This document shows, piece by piece, positions 29,280-38,063 of a stretch of DNA of 40,275 nucleotides. The notes under the pieces are model-generated. The model was not told the origin of the DNA. It saw nothing but the letters and a program-made list of their open reading frames with translations, and made no database searches. This stretch comes from GCA-002790615 sp964438025 (GTDB lineage Bacteria; Patescibacteriota; Minisyncoccia; Moranbacterales; UBA2206), in the NCBI GenBank assembly GCA_964438025.1, contig CAYTIK010000004.1, positions 1 through 40,275 on the forward strand, given 5' to 3'. Position numbers and translations under genes: made by a program. How positions within the stretch are numbered: the first letter of the stretch is position 1; every line of letters starts with the position of its first letter.

Positions 29280-29600
29280 ATGGCTCACAGAAAAGCCGGA
29301 GGTTCTACCCAACTAGGGCGCGATTCTATCTCTAAAAGATTAGGAGTAAAAGTTTTTGGCAACCAGGCCATTAAAAAAGGCCGGATCATTATCCGCCAGC
29401 GGGGCACCAAATATCATCCCGGAAAAAACGTCAAACGCGCTGAAGATGATACTCTTTTTGCGATGCAAGACGGGTTGGTTAAATTTAAAACGAAAAAAAC
29501 TCGTTCTTTTACCGGCAAGCTAACCAAAAAAACTTTCGTTTCCGTGGTAGATAAAACTACCAAAAAAACCGCAGCTAAAAAATCTAACAGAAAGAAATAA
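29280..29600 (+). CDS. rpmA: 50S ribosomal protein L27
   Basis: A 106-residue bL27, which reaches the peptidyl transferase centre with its N-terminal tail. MAHRKAGGSTQLGRDSISKR and LGVKVFGNQ are at the start, then IIIRQRGTKYHPGKNVKRAEDDTLFA, all typical. There is no Firmicutes-type N-terminal extension needing Prp cleavage. The C-terminus has a long Lys/Thr-rich tail (KTTKKTAAKKSNRKK), about 20 residues beyond the usual end. rplU (L21), its normal neighbour, is absent here. The gene has its own repeat-rich leader, no Shine-Dalgarno site, and a terminator after it. Confidence 0.96.
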   Translation: MAHRKAGGSTQLGRDSISKRLGVKVFGNQAIKKGRIIIRQRGTKYHPGKNVKRAEDDTLFAMQDGLVKFKTKKTRSFTGKLTKKTFVSVVDKTTKKTAAKKSNRKK

Positions 29601-29621
29601 TCAATTTCTTTTGTTTAATTA

Positions 29622-29652
29622 AAAAATCGCCAAATATCTTGGCGGTTTTTTT
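29622..29652 (+). terminator. Terminator between rpmA and pyrG
   Basis: CGCCAA and TTGGCG form the core stem around a 5-base loop, with six As before and seven Ts after. It should work in both directions and serve both convergent genes. Confidence 0.8.
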
Positions 29653-29677
29653 AAATTAAAATCAACCCTTAATAAAA

Positions 29678-31324
29678 TTATTTAACCTCTTTTTTTCTTT
29701 TCAATGCCGCTTGGATAAATTCCAAAAAAAGCGGATGAGCTTTAAGCGGACTGGATTTGAATTCCGGATGAAATTGGGTTCCCACAAAAAAAGGATGGTA
29801 TTTTGGCGGCAATTCGGCGATTTCCATCAAGCGCTTATCAGCAGACCGGCCGGAAAAAACCAAACCGCCCGCTTCCAATTTTTTCACGTATTCCGGATTG
29901 ACTTCCCAGCGATGACGATGGCGTTCGGAAATTCTTTTTTTCTTATACGCTCCGTAAGCGACAGTGCTCTTCTTTAAGACTGCCGGATAAGCGCCCAGAC
30001 GCATAGTGGCACCATAATTTTTATCTTCCAGATTTTTCTTCTGCTCCGGCATAATATCAATCACTGGATTTTTTGTTTCCCGATCCACTTCGGTTGTATG
30101 AGCATCTTTAAGCCCCAAAACATTTCTCGCAAATTCCACTACCATTAATTGCATGCCATAGCAAAGCCCGAAATAAGGAATTTTATTGATCCGCGCGAAT
30201 TCGATGGTTTTAATCTTACCTTCCACTCCGCGCGAACCGAAACCGCCCGGCACAATGATGCCGTCATATTCTTTCAAATCTTCCAGGCGATAAGGTTCTT
30301 TTTCAAAAAGTTCGCTATTGATCCAATCAATTTGCGCTTTAAGCCTGTTTTTATAGCTAGCGTGCTTAATCGCCTCAATGACGCTAATATAAGCGTCAGA
30401 AAGGATAAAATCGCCGGTGCCGAAATACTTTCCTACGATGCCAATACGGATTTTTTCTTTGGAATTTTTGATATTTTCCACTAAGTCAAACCACTCTTTC
30501 AAATTGGTTTTTTTAGCCTTAAGGCCTAGCTTTTTTAAGATTAAACGGCTCAAATCATCTCTTTCAAAATTAATGGGCACTTCATAAATCGATTCGATAT
30601 CCGGAGCAGAAATAACATATTTCTCGGAAATATTGCAGAACATGCCTAGTTTTTCTTTTCTTTTAGCATCTAAAAATGTTTCACTACGAGCCACAATTAT
30701 ATCCGGCTGGATGCCGGCGCCGTTCAAAGTGCGCACGGCATATTGGGTCGGCTTGGTTTTCATTTCCCCTAATTTGGAAGGAATGGGCAAATAACTTACC
30801 ATCACAAACAGCACGTCTTCCGGATGTTTAATTTTCAACATTCTGGCTGCTTCTAAAAATAAAATGTTTTGGTATTCCCCGACTGTCCCGCCAATTTCCA
30901 CGATCGTTATGTCGGAATTAGCTTTTTTGGAAGCCGCATAAATTCTACTGATCACTTCCAGCGGGATATGCGGAACCACTTCGACGCATTTCCCGCTATA
31001 TTCCAAATTTCTTTCTCTATGAATGACGGTCTCATAGACCCGGCCCGTTGTCATATAGTTTGTCCGGGAAAGCGTAAGATTGAGAAATCTTTCATAATTA
31101 CCCATATCCTGGTCGGTTTCATCACCATCATCCAGCACAAAAACTTCTCCGTGTTCCGTCGGATTCATCGTGCCGGCATCGATATTAATATAGGGATCGA
31201 TTTTCAAAACAGTCACTGCCAGCCACCGCGCTTGTAAAATTGCCCCAATTGATGAAGTGGTTATTCCCTTGCCTACTCCGCTCATAACTCCCCCAACCAC
31301 GAAGATATATTTCCGGTTTTTCAT
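29678..31324 (-). CDS. pyrG: CTP synthase
   Basis: A 548-residue enzyme that makes CTP from UTP, ATP and glutamine. The synthase half has GGVMSGVGKG (11-20), KIDPYINIDAGTMNPTEHGEV and GGTVGEYQN. The glutaminase half has IIVPGGFGSRG, FGLCYGMQLMV (nucleophile Cys) and GTQFHPEFKSSP (His and Glu). Full length for the family. It is convergent with rpmA across a shared terminator. About 60 bp separate it from rplI upstream. Confidence 0.97.
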   Translation of the reverse strand: MKNRKYIFVVGGVMSGVGKGITTSSIGAILQARWLAVTVLKIDPYINIDAGTMNPTEHGEVFVLDDGDETDQDMGNYERFLNLTLSRTNYMTTGRVYETVIHRERNLEYSGKCVEVVPHIPLEVISRIYAASKKANSDITIVEIGGTVGEYQNILFLEAARMLKIKHPEDVLFVMVSYLPIPSKLGEMKTKPTQYAVRTLNGAGIQPDIIVARSETFLDAKRKEKLGMFCNISEKYVISAPDIESIYEVPINFERDDLSRLILKKLGLKAKKTNLKEWFDLVENIKNSKEKIRIGIVGKYFGTGDFILSDAYISVIEAIKHASYKNRLKAQIDWINSELFEKEPYRLEDLKEYDGIIVPGGFGSRGVEGKIKTIEFARINKIPYFGLCYGMQLMVVEFARNVLGLKDAHTTEVDRETKNPVIDIMPEQKKNLEDKNYGATMRLGAYPAVLKKSTVAYGAYKKKRISERHRHRWEVNPEYVKKLEAGGLVFSGRSADKRLMEIAELPPKYHPFFVGTQFHPEFKSSPLKAHPLFLEFIQAALKRKKEVK

Positions 31325-31384
31325 TTCATTAGATAAAAAGCCGCTTCCCCCGCGACTCTTATAAAAATTATTTTTATTTTTAGC

Positions 31385-31825
31385 TTATTCGCTTTCAATC
31401 TTCAAATTAAGAATGGTTTCGATGCCATGCCCTAATTCCACTTTAATTTCATAATCTCCGACTTCTTTTATGGTTTCTTTCGCGGTTATGGCTTTTTCTT
31501 CAACTTTAACTTCCATTTTTTCCAATTCTTTGATTATTTTTTTCTTGCTGACTGCGCCAAAAAGTTTGCCTTCTTTTGCTTTGGCTTTAATTATAATTTC
31601 ACTGCCGGCTAATTTTTCCGCCAATCCTTGGATTTTTTTTAAAGCCTCTTCCTGGACTTGCACTTCTCTTTCTTTTTCCAGCTGGTTTTTCTGTTTCGCT
31701 TCCTTAGTCGCCAATTCGGCCATCTTTTGCGGAAACAAAAAATTCCGAGCAAATCCGTCGGCTACTTCTTTGCTGTCGCCCTTTTTTCCCAAATTTTTTA
31801 CATCTTTTAGCAGGATAACTTCCAT
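31385..31825 (-). CDS. rplI: 50S ribosomal protein L9
   Basis: A 146-residue bL9. The N-terminal domain MEVILLKDVKNLGKKGDSKE, ending VADGFARNFLFP, is the family signature. The long central helix (AELATKEAKQKNQLEKEREVQ) and C-terminal domain (GKLFGAVSKKKIIKELE ... IKVELGHGIETILNLKIE) are complete. The ATG is only 6 bp from a TATAAT box, so its mRNA is probably leaderless. Confidence 0.96.
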   Translation of the reverse strand: MEVILLKDVKNLGKKGDSKEVADGFARNFLFPQKMAELATKEAKQKNQLEKEREVQVQEEALKKIQGLAEKLAGSEIIIKAKAKEGKLFGAVSKKKIIKELEKMEVKVEEKAITAKETIKEVGDYEIKVELGHGIETILNLKIESE

Positions 31826-31831
31826 GATTTT

Positions 31832-31859
31832 ATTATAATCAAAAAAACGGATTATTCAA
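31832..31859 (-). promoter_or_regulatory. rplI promoter, leaderless type
   Basis: Minus strand: TTGAAT (31859-31854), 16-bp spacer, TATAAT (31837-31832), then 6 bp to the ATG at 31825. Confidence 0.55.
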
Positions 31860-31861
31860 AA

Positions 31862-33139
31862 TTATTTTATTTTTTCTTTCAAAATCTCCTTGGCTTTGTC
31901 TAATTGTGGATCGCGATTATTGGCGTAATCTTCTTTAGTCATTTCAATTTCTATATCCGGATTAATCCCCTTGTCCATGATATATTCGCCGTTGGGCGTC
32001 ATCCATTTGGCCACTGTGATTTTTACGCTGGAACCGCCGGATAAGTTTACCAGCTCTTGGACCGATCCTTTACCGAAAGTCTTTTTGCCAATTACCAGCG
32101 ATTGTAAATTATCCCGCAAAGCTCCGGCCAGAATTTCTGAAGCACTGGCGCTGCCTTCATTAACCAGGACAACTAGCGGCAAGCCGCTCAATTTATCTCC
32201 GCCGTAAGTAAACAGAGTCTCTTTTTTACCATTACTGTCTTCTTCAATCACCACTGCCTTGCCTCGCGGCATCAGCCGGCTGGCAATTTTAACACTGCTC
32301 TCCAAGAAGCCTCCAGGATTATTCCGCAAATCTAAAATTATGCCTTCGGCTTCTTTTTCAATAATCCGATTCATCTCTGCATCAAATTCTTGGGCAGTTT
32401 TTTCTCCAAATTTATTGACCCGCAAATAAGCCCCCTCCCCTTCTATTATTTCCAATTTGACGCTTTTGACTTCGATTGTTTCCCGCATGATAGAAATCTC
32501 TTTAGTGTCTTCTTCTCCTTCGCGGAAAATAGTCAATTTGACTTCTGTTCCTTTTTTCCCTCGGATCAAATCCACTGCTTCGTAAATATTCAAATCCACC
32601 GTGGATTGATCGCCAATTTTGATAATTTTATCGCCGGCCCGCAGTCCAGCTTTTTGTGCCGGCGATTCGTCCAGCGGCGTGATGACTGTCAGAATTTTAT
32701 CTTTAACGCCTAATTCGGCGCCAATACCCTCAAAACTGCCTTCCAAATCTTCGGAAAAAGATTTCGCTTCTTCCGGATCGAAAAAATTAGTGTAAGGGTC
32801 GCCGGTAGCCTGCAGCATCCCCTTGATAGCGCCATAAACCAATTTTTGGGCATCGATTGTCCCTTTGCTGACATGCTTCTCTTTCAGTAAATCCCAAGTT
32901 TTCCAAAAAAGGGAAAAATCCAGATCTTTTTCGGCCAAAGGAAGCTTGTTTTCTATGTTGGTTTCCGAAATTTTAAAAATTTCTTCTTGTTTCCCGGCGC
33001 GTGTTTTTCCCCACCATAAACCCAGCCAAAAACTGATGGCGATGAGAAATACCGTTAAAAAGAAAAACAGGTACCGATGAAAAAGTTTCCTGTTTACTTC
33101 CCCGACTTCTTCATTATTTTCCGCTAGATTTTCCATCAA
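31862..33139 (-). CDS. S41 C-terminal processing peptidase (CtpA/Prc-like)
   Basis: A 425-residue protease with a membrane anchor (about 22-44), an N-terminal helical part, a PDZ domain (about 132-220, GIGAELGVKDKILTVITPL) and the S41 core. The Ser-Lys dyad is Ser332 in NEGSASASEI and Lys357 in TFGKGSVQ, with the usual 25-residue spacing. It should cut unfolded or tagged C-termini outside the membrane and in other bacteria controls peptidoglycan hydrolases. It overlaps the GT2 gene upstream by 4 bp, so it is coupled to the surface-glycan block. Confidence 0.93.
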   Translation of the reverse strand: MMENLAENNEEVGEVNRKLFHRYLFFFLTVFLIAISFWLGLWWGKTRAGKQEEIFKISETNIENKLPLAEKDLDFSLFWKTWDLLKEKHVSKGTIDAQKLVYGAIKGMLQATGDPYTNFFDPEEAKSFSEDLEGSFEGIGAELGVKDKILTVITPLDESPAQKAGLRAGDKIIKIGDQSTVDLNIYEAVDLIRGKKGTEVKLTIFREGEEDTKEISIMRETIEVKSVKLEIIEGEGAYLRVNKFGEKTAQEFDAEMNRIIEKEAEGIILDLRNNPGGFLESSVKIASRLMPRGKAVVIEEDSNGKKETLFTYGGDKLSGLPLVVLVNEGSASASEILAGALRDNLQSLVIGKKTFGKGSVQELVNLSGGSSVKITVAKWMTPNGEYIMDKGINPDIEIEMTKEDYANNRDPQLDKAKEILKEKIK

Positions 33140-33945
33140 TTATGTTTTGGCAATGGTTTGCCAAGATATTTCAAAAAATATTTTAGCGCGCTCATGATAT
33201 GCACCCTGGTCAGCCAATTAGAAAAAATCGACAAGAGCGCGTTTTTTCCGGCTGAACCTCGGCCATGGTAATGATACATCTTAGCCAAAGGAAAGTAAAC
33301 TACTTTATAGCCCTTTTCCCAGAAGCGGCGGCACCAGTCGGTGTCTTCCATGTACATCTTAAAGCGGCTATCCATTGGCCCAACATTATCCACGGCTTTC
33401 CTGGAAACTAGCATTGCGGAACCCATCAGCCAGTCCACTTCTTTGAGAGTTTGATGGTCATAATCTTTCATTAAAAATTCATCCAATTTTTTCCGAGCTA
33501 GAGGCAATCGGCCCAGAAAAGTCCGGCGATAAATAATCGTGAGCGGAGAATAAAATTTGAAACAAGACGGCTGGAGCGTTTCATTGAAATTTATCAGCTG
33601 CGGCCCGACCATGCCAACTTCCGGATGGGCTTGGATAAATTCCAGCATTTTTTCAACAGAATCTTTCCTGACAATGATGTCGCCGTTTAAAATCAGAAAA
33701 AAATCCCCCCGGCTTTCGCCGATGCCTTGTTTAACCAATTCTTGAAAACCGACATTTTTCTTGAAAGGAAAGAACTTAATTTCCGGATACTCTTCGCGCA
33801 TCATTATTGTCGTATCTTCTTCAGTCTGACTGTTGGCTACGATGATTTCATAATCTGTCTTGGAATAATTTTTTTTAATCGAATTCAAACAAACTTTAAG
33901 CAGTTCCGGATTACGGTAGCTGGTTATAATGATTGAAAGTTCCAT
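33136..33945 (-). CDS. Glycosyltransferase family 2
   Basis: A 269-residue GT-A enzyme. It opens with SIIITSYRNPELLKVCLNSI, then DYEIIVANSQTEEDT, the metal/sugar region GDFFLILNGDIIV, and the acceptor-side SAMLVSRKAVDNVGPMDSRF and MYMEDTDWCRRFWEKGYKV. The pattern resembles rhamnosyltransferase-type GT2 proteins of cell-wall polysaccharide loci. It probably adds a sugar to a lipid carrier on the cytoplasmic side. There is no membrane domain. It is 33 bp downstream of the LCP gene and overlaps the protease by 4 bp. Confidence 0.9.
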   Translation of the reverse strand: MELSIIITSYRNPELLKVCLNSIKKNYSKTDYEIIVANSQTEEDTTIMMREEYPEIKFFPFKKNVGFQELVKQGIGESRGDFFLILNGDIIVRKDSVEKMLEFIQAHPEVGMVGPQLINFNETLQPSCFKFYSPLTIIYRRTFLGRLPLARKKLDEFLMKDYDHQTLKEVDWLMGSAMLVSRKAVDNVGPMDSRFKMYMEDTDWCRRFWEKGYKVVYFPLAKMYHYHGRGSAGKNALLSIFSNWLTRVHIMSALKYFLKYLGKPLPKHN

Positions 33946-33978
33946 TTTTTAATGTTTTTTAATTTTCCTCTCCCGCTT

Positions 33979-35166
33979 TTATTTGGATTTGATATCCGAT
34001 TGCGGAGGTAAAATAAAAATATTATCCGCCATTTCATGAATTTTTTCATAATTGTCCCCCATTGGGAGCAAGATATATCCGGCGCCGTTTTCCGGCGGAT
34101 TATACAAAAAACCTTCAGCGCTATTTTCTAATACTCTTTGATAAATCTGGATTTCTCCCATACTTTTATAAATATCCATAAATCTCTTCATTTCCCAGAC
34201 TTCCAAGTCGGTCCGGACATTATCTCCCAGGGAATTCAAAATACTATTGACTCTTTCAAAATCCGCCAATGTTCCCATGCTTAAAAGCTTGTCTTTGAGC
34301 TTTTGCAGGATAATTTGCTGCCGCTTGGCTCTTTCAAAATCATTGGAAGTGACTCGAGAACGGGAAAAACACAGCGCCTGTTCACCAGTTAAAACCACGT
34401 CGCCGGATGGCAGAGAAAATTTTCCGCCGCATTCGGACGGGGTTTTAGTAAAGCACAGTGGATATTTTTTTACATAATAGCTGCCGTTTTTGCGCGTAAT
34501 CTTTTTTGTTTCGATATTTCCTGAAGGAACCACGAAAGTGATGCCATCGCACCTTTTCTCCAATCCACGGAATTGCAATGGTTCCACAAAAGAGCTATCC
34601 AAAAAAATTGGCAAGCCACCGATGGAATCGATCAGCTGGACAAAGCCTTCAAAATTGATGCTCACAGCATAATGCACCGGCAAGCCTAGAACTTCGCCGA
34701 CCGCTTTTTTCATGTCTTCCAATCCCTGTTTCTTGCCATTTTCTTCCCCGCGGAAGTAGGCGGCATTTATTTTTTCCTTGGTTTGCGTCCCCGGCATCGT
34801 CACATAGAGATCGCGCGGGACAGAAATCAGCGCTACTTTGTTTTCCGAAGGTTTAATACTGGCCAGCATTATCGTATCGGCCAAAAGGCCGCCGCCGATT
34901 ACCTCTTCACCGCGCATGCCTAAAAGTAATATATTGATACGGCCCTCAGCCTCTCCGCCTAGCTCATCTTTTACGCCCGGTACGGCGTGCAAAAGGCTGG
35001 TAAAAACATTGCCTTCGGAAATTTTATTAAGAATATTTTCTATTTTCCAAAAAGCCACTCCCCCAGCCAAAATTAAAATAGCGCTAACGCTAATCGTGGC
35101 TATAAACCATTTTTTCCGGTAAAATTTAACTTTTGGAGGTGTCAATCCATCGTTAAAATACGGCAT
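33979..35166 (-). CDS. LytR-CpsA-Psr (LCP) family glycopolymer transferase
   Basis: A 395-residue protein with a short cytoplasmic start, one membrane segment (about 20-42) and an extracytoplasmic LCP domain. Signature parts are INILLLGMRGEE, LADTIMLASIKP, VALISVPRDLYV (the Arg-Asp pair that binds the polyprenyl-diphosphate), KINAAYFRG, FVQLIDSIGG and GEQALCFSRSRVTSNDFERAKRQQ. LCP enzymes attach glycopolymers from a lipid carrier to peptidoglycan or proteins. With the neighbouring glycosyltransferases and polymerase this points to a wall-attached glycan. The gene has its own promoter. Confidence 0.93.
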   Translation of the reverse strand: MPYFNDGLTPPKVKFYRKKWFIATISVSAILILAGGVAFWKIENILNKISEGNVFTSLLHAVPGVKDELGGEAEGRINILLLGMRGEEVIGGGLLADTIMLASIKPSENKVALISVPRDLYVTMPGTQTKEKINAAYFRGEENGKKQGLEDMKKAVGEVLGLPVHYAVSINFEGFVQLIDSIGGLPIFLDSSFVEPLQFRGLEKRCDGITFVVPSGNIETKKITRKNGSYYVKKYPLCFTKTPSECGGKFSLPSGDVVLTGEQALCFSRSRVTSNDFERAKRQQIILQKLKDKLLSMGTLADFERVNSILNSLGDNVRTDLEVWEMKRFMDIYKSMGEIQIYQRVLENSAEGFLYNPPENGAGYILLPMGDNYEKIHEMADNIFILPPQSDIKSK

Positions 35167-35201
35167 AATTTTCTTTTAGCTAAAATTAAAATAACATTCC
35201 T

Positions 35202-35230
35202 ATTCTACTAAAAAATTCTTTTTTGGTCAA
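35202..35230 (-). promoter_or_regulatory. Promoter of the LCP-GT2-protease run
   Basis: Minus strand: TTGACC (35230-35225), 17-bp spacer, TAGAAT (35207-35202), about 35 bp before the LCP ATG. Confidence 0.6.
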
Positions 35231-35241
35231 GAACGGACTCT

Positions 35242-36384
35242 TTAAAATTTATTTCCTAATTTTTGGTAAATCTCCAGCGTTTTTTCGGCGGTTTTTTTCC
35301 AGGAAAACAATTGCGCCTGTATTTTACCTTTTTGGATCAACTGTTCTTTGAGGGAAGAATTTTTTTCTATTTCTCTGATTTTAGCTTCCAAATCATCCGC
35401 ATCTTGCGGCCTAAAATACATCGCCGCCTCGCCGGCCACCTCATGATGAGGCGGAATATCCGAAATGACCACCGGCGTTCCTAGGCGCAGCGCTTCCAGC
35501 AACGGAATATTGAAACCTTCGTAGAGCGCAGCCGAACAAAAAACTTTGGCCAACTTGAATAAGGTTGTTTTTTCTTCTTCCGGAATAAAACCCGCGAAAA
35601 TTACTGCCTTTTCCAGAGAAAATTCTTTGATACTGGTTTCAATTTTCGGGTCTTGGTGATAAGCCTTTCTTTTGCCGGCTAAAACCAGTTTCCAGCCAGA
35701 GTTTTTAAGCTTAACTAAAACTTTAAGCAAAACCGGCAGATTTTTTCGCGGCTGAAAGGTGCCTAAATATAAAATGAACTTTTCCGGCAGATGATATTTT
35801 TTCTGGATATTTTGCAGTTCTTCCGGATAAATTTCCTCCCCTAAATCCTCTCCGCCGGAATTTGGAACCACCGCAATTTTTTCCGGATTGATCCGATAAT
35901 AGTTCACAATTTCTCTTTTAGTAAATTCCGATACGGCTAAAACCTGATCCGCCCGCTTGAGGCTCCAAGGGATAAGCATTTTCAAAAATAAAAGATCGGC
36001 CCATTTAATCAGGCTGGGATAAAAATTAAAAGAAATGTCGTGAATAAGCGTCACTAGTTTTATTTTTCGGCTTATGCAAAAAGGCAGGATATATTGGGTG
36101 TGATAAATATCCAGAGGATTGGTTCGCAAATAGCTGGGCAACGTCCAAAGATTCCAGGTGAATTTATTAATTGTCTTCAAGGAAACAATCTGAAAATTAT
36201 TTTTATTTTGGATTTCCAATTTTTCTCCCAGATACTGTAATATGGTAGCGTCGGTTATATCGGTAAATAATCGATATTCATTTTCCTTGTCGATTTCAGC
36301 CAAATTTTTTACCAAGTTGAAAAAAACCGTCTCGTCGCCAGTGCGTTGTTTGCCGATATTACGGATGTCGATTCCGATTTGCAT
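35242..36384 (-). CDS. Glycosyltransferase family 4
   Basis: A 380-residue GT-B enzyme. The N-terminal half has IGIDIRNIGKQRTGDETVFFN and VTLIHDISFNFYPS. The C-terminal donor domain has KFILYLGTFQPRKNLPVLL, VFCSAALYEGFNIPLLEAL (the E-x7-E region that binds the nucleotide sugar) and GTPVVISDIPPHHEV. It is a retaining transferase using an activated sugar; which sugar is unknown. It begins directly where the O-antigen ligase-like gene ends, so the two are coupled. Confidence 0.93.
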   Translation of the reverse strand: MQIGIDIRNIGKQRTGDETVFFNLVKNLAEIDKENEYRLFTDITDATILQYLGEKLEIQNKNNFQIVSLKTINKFTWNLWTLPSYLRTNPLDIYHTQYILPFCISRKIKLVTLIHDISFNFYPSLIKWADLLFLKMLIPWSLKRADQVLAVSEFTKREIVNYYRINPEKIAVVPNSGGEDLGEEIYPEELQNIQKKYHLPEKFILYLGTFQPRKNLPVLLKVLVKLKNSGWKLVLAGKRKAYHQDPKIETSIKEFSLEKAVIFAGFIPEEEKTTLFKLAKVFCSAALYEGFNIPLLEALRLGTPVVISDIPPHHEVAGEAAMYFRPQDADDLEAKIREIEKNSSLKEQLIQKGKIQAQLFSWKKTAEKTLEIYQKLGNKF

Positions 36385-38058
36385 TTATTTTTCTTTAAAT
36401 TCAACTGGCACAATTCCCCAAAAGAACCACAAAATCATCAAAAAAATTCCGGCATTAAACAAATTGGGAATGAACAGAGCAAAACTGCCCAACAAAATAA
36501 ATAGGCCGAAAGCTTTTTCTTCTTGGCTTCCTGCCAGCCAAAAACGCTTGGCAAAAATAACGCTAGCTTTAACCCAGATAAGGATAAAAACCAAAAGTCC
36601 AATGAGCCCTGAGCCCAGCCAAACCTCTAAAAAAATATTGCTGGAATTCAAACTGGATCTTCTCTCGTCTTGCCATAAATAAGGCGCAATGGCGCCGAAT
36701 CCGATGCCTAAAATCGGCTGTTTTCTAATAGCTTCCCAAGATTTCTGAAAAATTTGGCCGCGGATATCAATATTAGGATCCGGGCGGTAAATTTCTTTGA
36801 TTTGATTCCCTAGTCCTTCTTCCATGGCAATTTCCTCTAAATTTATATGCCGGCAGCCGTAGCGGATTAACTCCGCGCTGGAATTGATTTTTTCCGGCAA
36901 ATTTATATTTTCTCGGCAAGCGACGGTTATTTTTTGCAAGCCCGTTCCGGCACTTTGCGCCCGGTCAAATAATTGGAAGCTGGTCAGATTAAAGCTGTAA
37001 ATGATGCCGACGCTGACTAATCCAGCTGTGAAAATAAATACAGTTTGTTGCAAAAACATTTTCCAGTGCCAATTTCCTAGATGCCAGGAAAAATCCGTCA
37101 AAATGGCTTTCAAAAATATCAACGTGACAAACCCCACCCCCAACCAAGCAGACCGACTTACGGTAATAATTAATAAGATATAAACTGGGATGAGAAATAA
37201 ATATAAAAATAATTTAAAAACTTGATATTTTGAAATTAAAAATTGATTGAAAATTTCACCCCACTGGAGAGATCCCGCTTTGGCGGGGAAAAATTGAAAA
37301 TTGAAAATTCGAGTCGATAGATTACTGACTATTTTACTAAAATAATAAATTAATGCATATATAACGGCCAATAAAAACACCAAATATATTCCCAGCCAAT
37401 CGGGTTCCGCAAAAGTGGCATTGGGCCGGCCCGGCATCGCTTCTCCGTGAAAAGCCCATCCCTGGATAAAAAATATATTTTGCAAGATTCCGTAAATAAC
37501 TACGCCTGCGGAAGAAACCAGAAAAAAAGGCATTATTTTTTTCAGATCGATTTGATCCTGGATATAAGCGCGTGTTAAAAAATAAAGCGCCGTGAAAGAA
37601 AAAATAACCAAAGTTATTTTTAGACTGGCTATTTTTTCCGCGGAAAAAAGCGCGCTTAACAAACTACTGCCTAAAAATGCCAAAATTAAATAATCCGTTA
37701 TTTCTAAACGAAGTTTGACCAGACCAGTTTTTTTCAATGTTAGCCTAACAGCGATGGCTGCAATTATTAAGGCTCCCAACGCTTGATAAATTCGCAAATT
37801 AAAGCCAACTTCTGGAACCGTTAAGGAGATATTTTCCAAAACCAGAGCGCCCACGAAAAAAAGAAATGCCCAACCGGGCCGATACAGCGCCAGCGCAAAA
37901 ATCAAAACCAGCCAAAAAATCAAATCGCCGGTTTTCGCAATCGGCAAAATTCCTAATTGATAAAAAATAATCGCTAAATTGAATAGCACCAGATTGAAAA
38001 ACAACAATCCGGTTTTAAGCTTATTCAAAATAATCCATTCTTTAACTTCGGTTAACAT
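36385..38058 (-). CDS. O-antigen ligase/polymerase family membrane protein
   Basis: A 557-residue protein with about twelve membrane segments and one large external loop (about 370-460), the layout of the WaaL/Wzy (Wzy_C) family. FAEPDWLGIYLVFLLAV, TVSRSAWLGVGFV and PILGIGFGAIAPYLW are typical, the last carrying the family's conserved region after the loop. It polymerises or ligates lipid-linked glycans outside the membrane. Residues about 249-276 (RIFNFQFFPAKAGSLQWGEI, then FNQFLISK) are encoded by an interspersed repeat set into a loop. It lies 5 bp after the second GT4 gene. Confidence 0.88.
   Translation of the reverse strand: MLTEVKEWIILNKLKTGLLFFNLVLFNLAIIFYQLGILPIAKTGDLIFWLVLIFALALYRPGWAFLFFVGALVLENISLTVPEVGFNLRIYQALGALIIAAIAVRLTLKKTGLVKLRLEITDYLILAFLGSSLLSALFSAEKIASLKITLVIFSFTALYFLTRAYIQDQIDLKKIMPFFLVSSAGVVIYGILQNIFFIQGWAFHGEAMPGRPNATFAEPDWLGIYLVFLLAVIYALIYYFSKIVSNLSTRIFNFQFFPAKAGSLQWGEIFNQFLISKYQVFKLFLYLFLIPVYILLIITVSRSAWLGVGFVTLIFLKAILTDFSWHLGNWHWKMFLQQTVFIFTAGLVSVGIIYSFNLTSFQLFDRAQSAGTGLQKITVACRENINLPEKINSSAELIRYGCRHINLEEIAMEEGLGNQIKEIYRPDPNIDIRGQIFQKSWEAIRKQPILGIGFGAIAPYLWQDERRSSLNSSNIFLEVWLGSGLIGLLVFILIWVKASVIFAKRFWLAGSQEEKAFGLFILLGSFALFIPNLFNAGIFLMILWFFWGIVPVEFKEK
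37231..37313. repeat. In-frame interspersed repeat in the O-antigen ligase gene
   Basis: AAAATTGAAAATTGAAAATT-type words flank a hairpin AGATCCCGC-TTT-GGCGGGG (37270-37288), with a related TTGAAATT/TTGATTGAAAATTT piece on the other side. These parts are normally intergenic repeat material. Here they are translated (IFNFQFFPAKAGSLQWGEIF) without breaking the frame, between two membrane segments. Confidence 0.7.
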
Positions 38059-38063
38059 AAAAT

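Noticed and set aside
30149..31237. Open frames opposite pyrG and other long plus-strand frames inside minus-strand genes
   Set aside because: They are shadows of well-supported genes, with odd composition and no family features.
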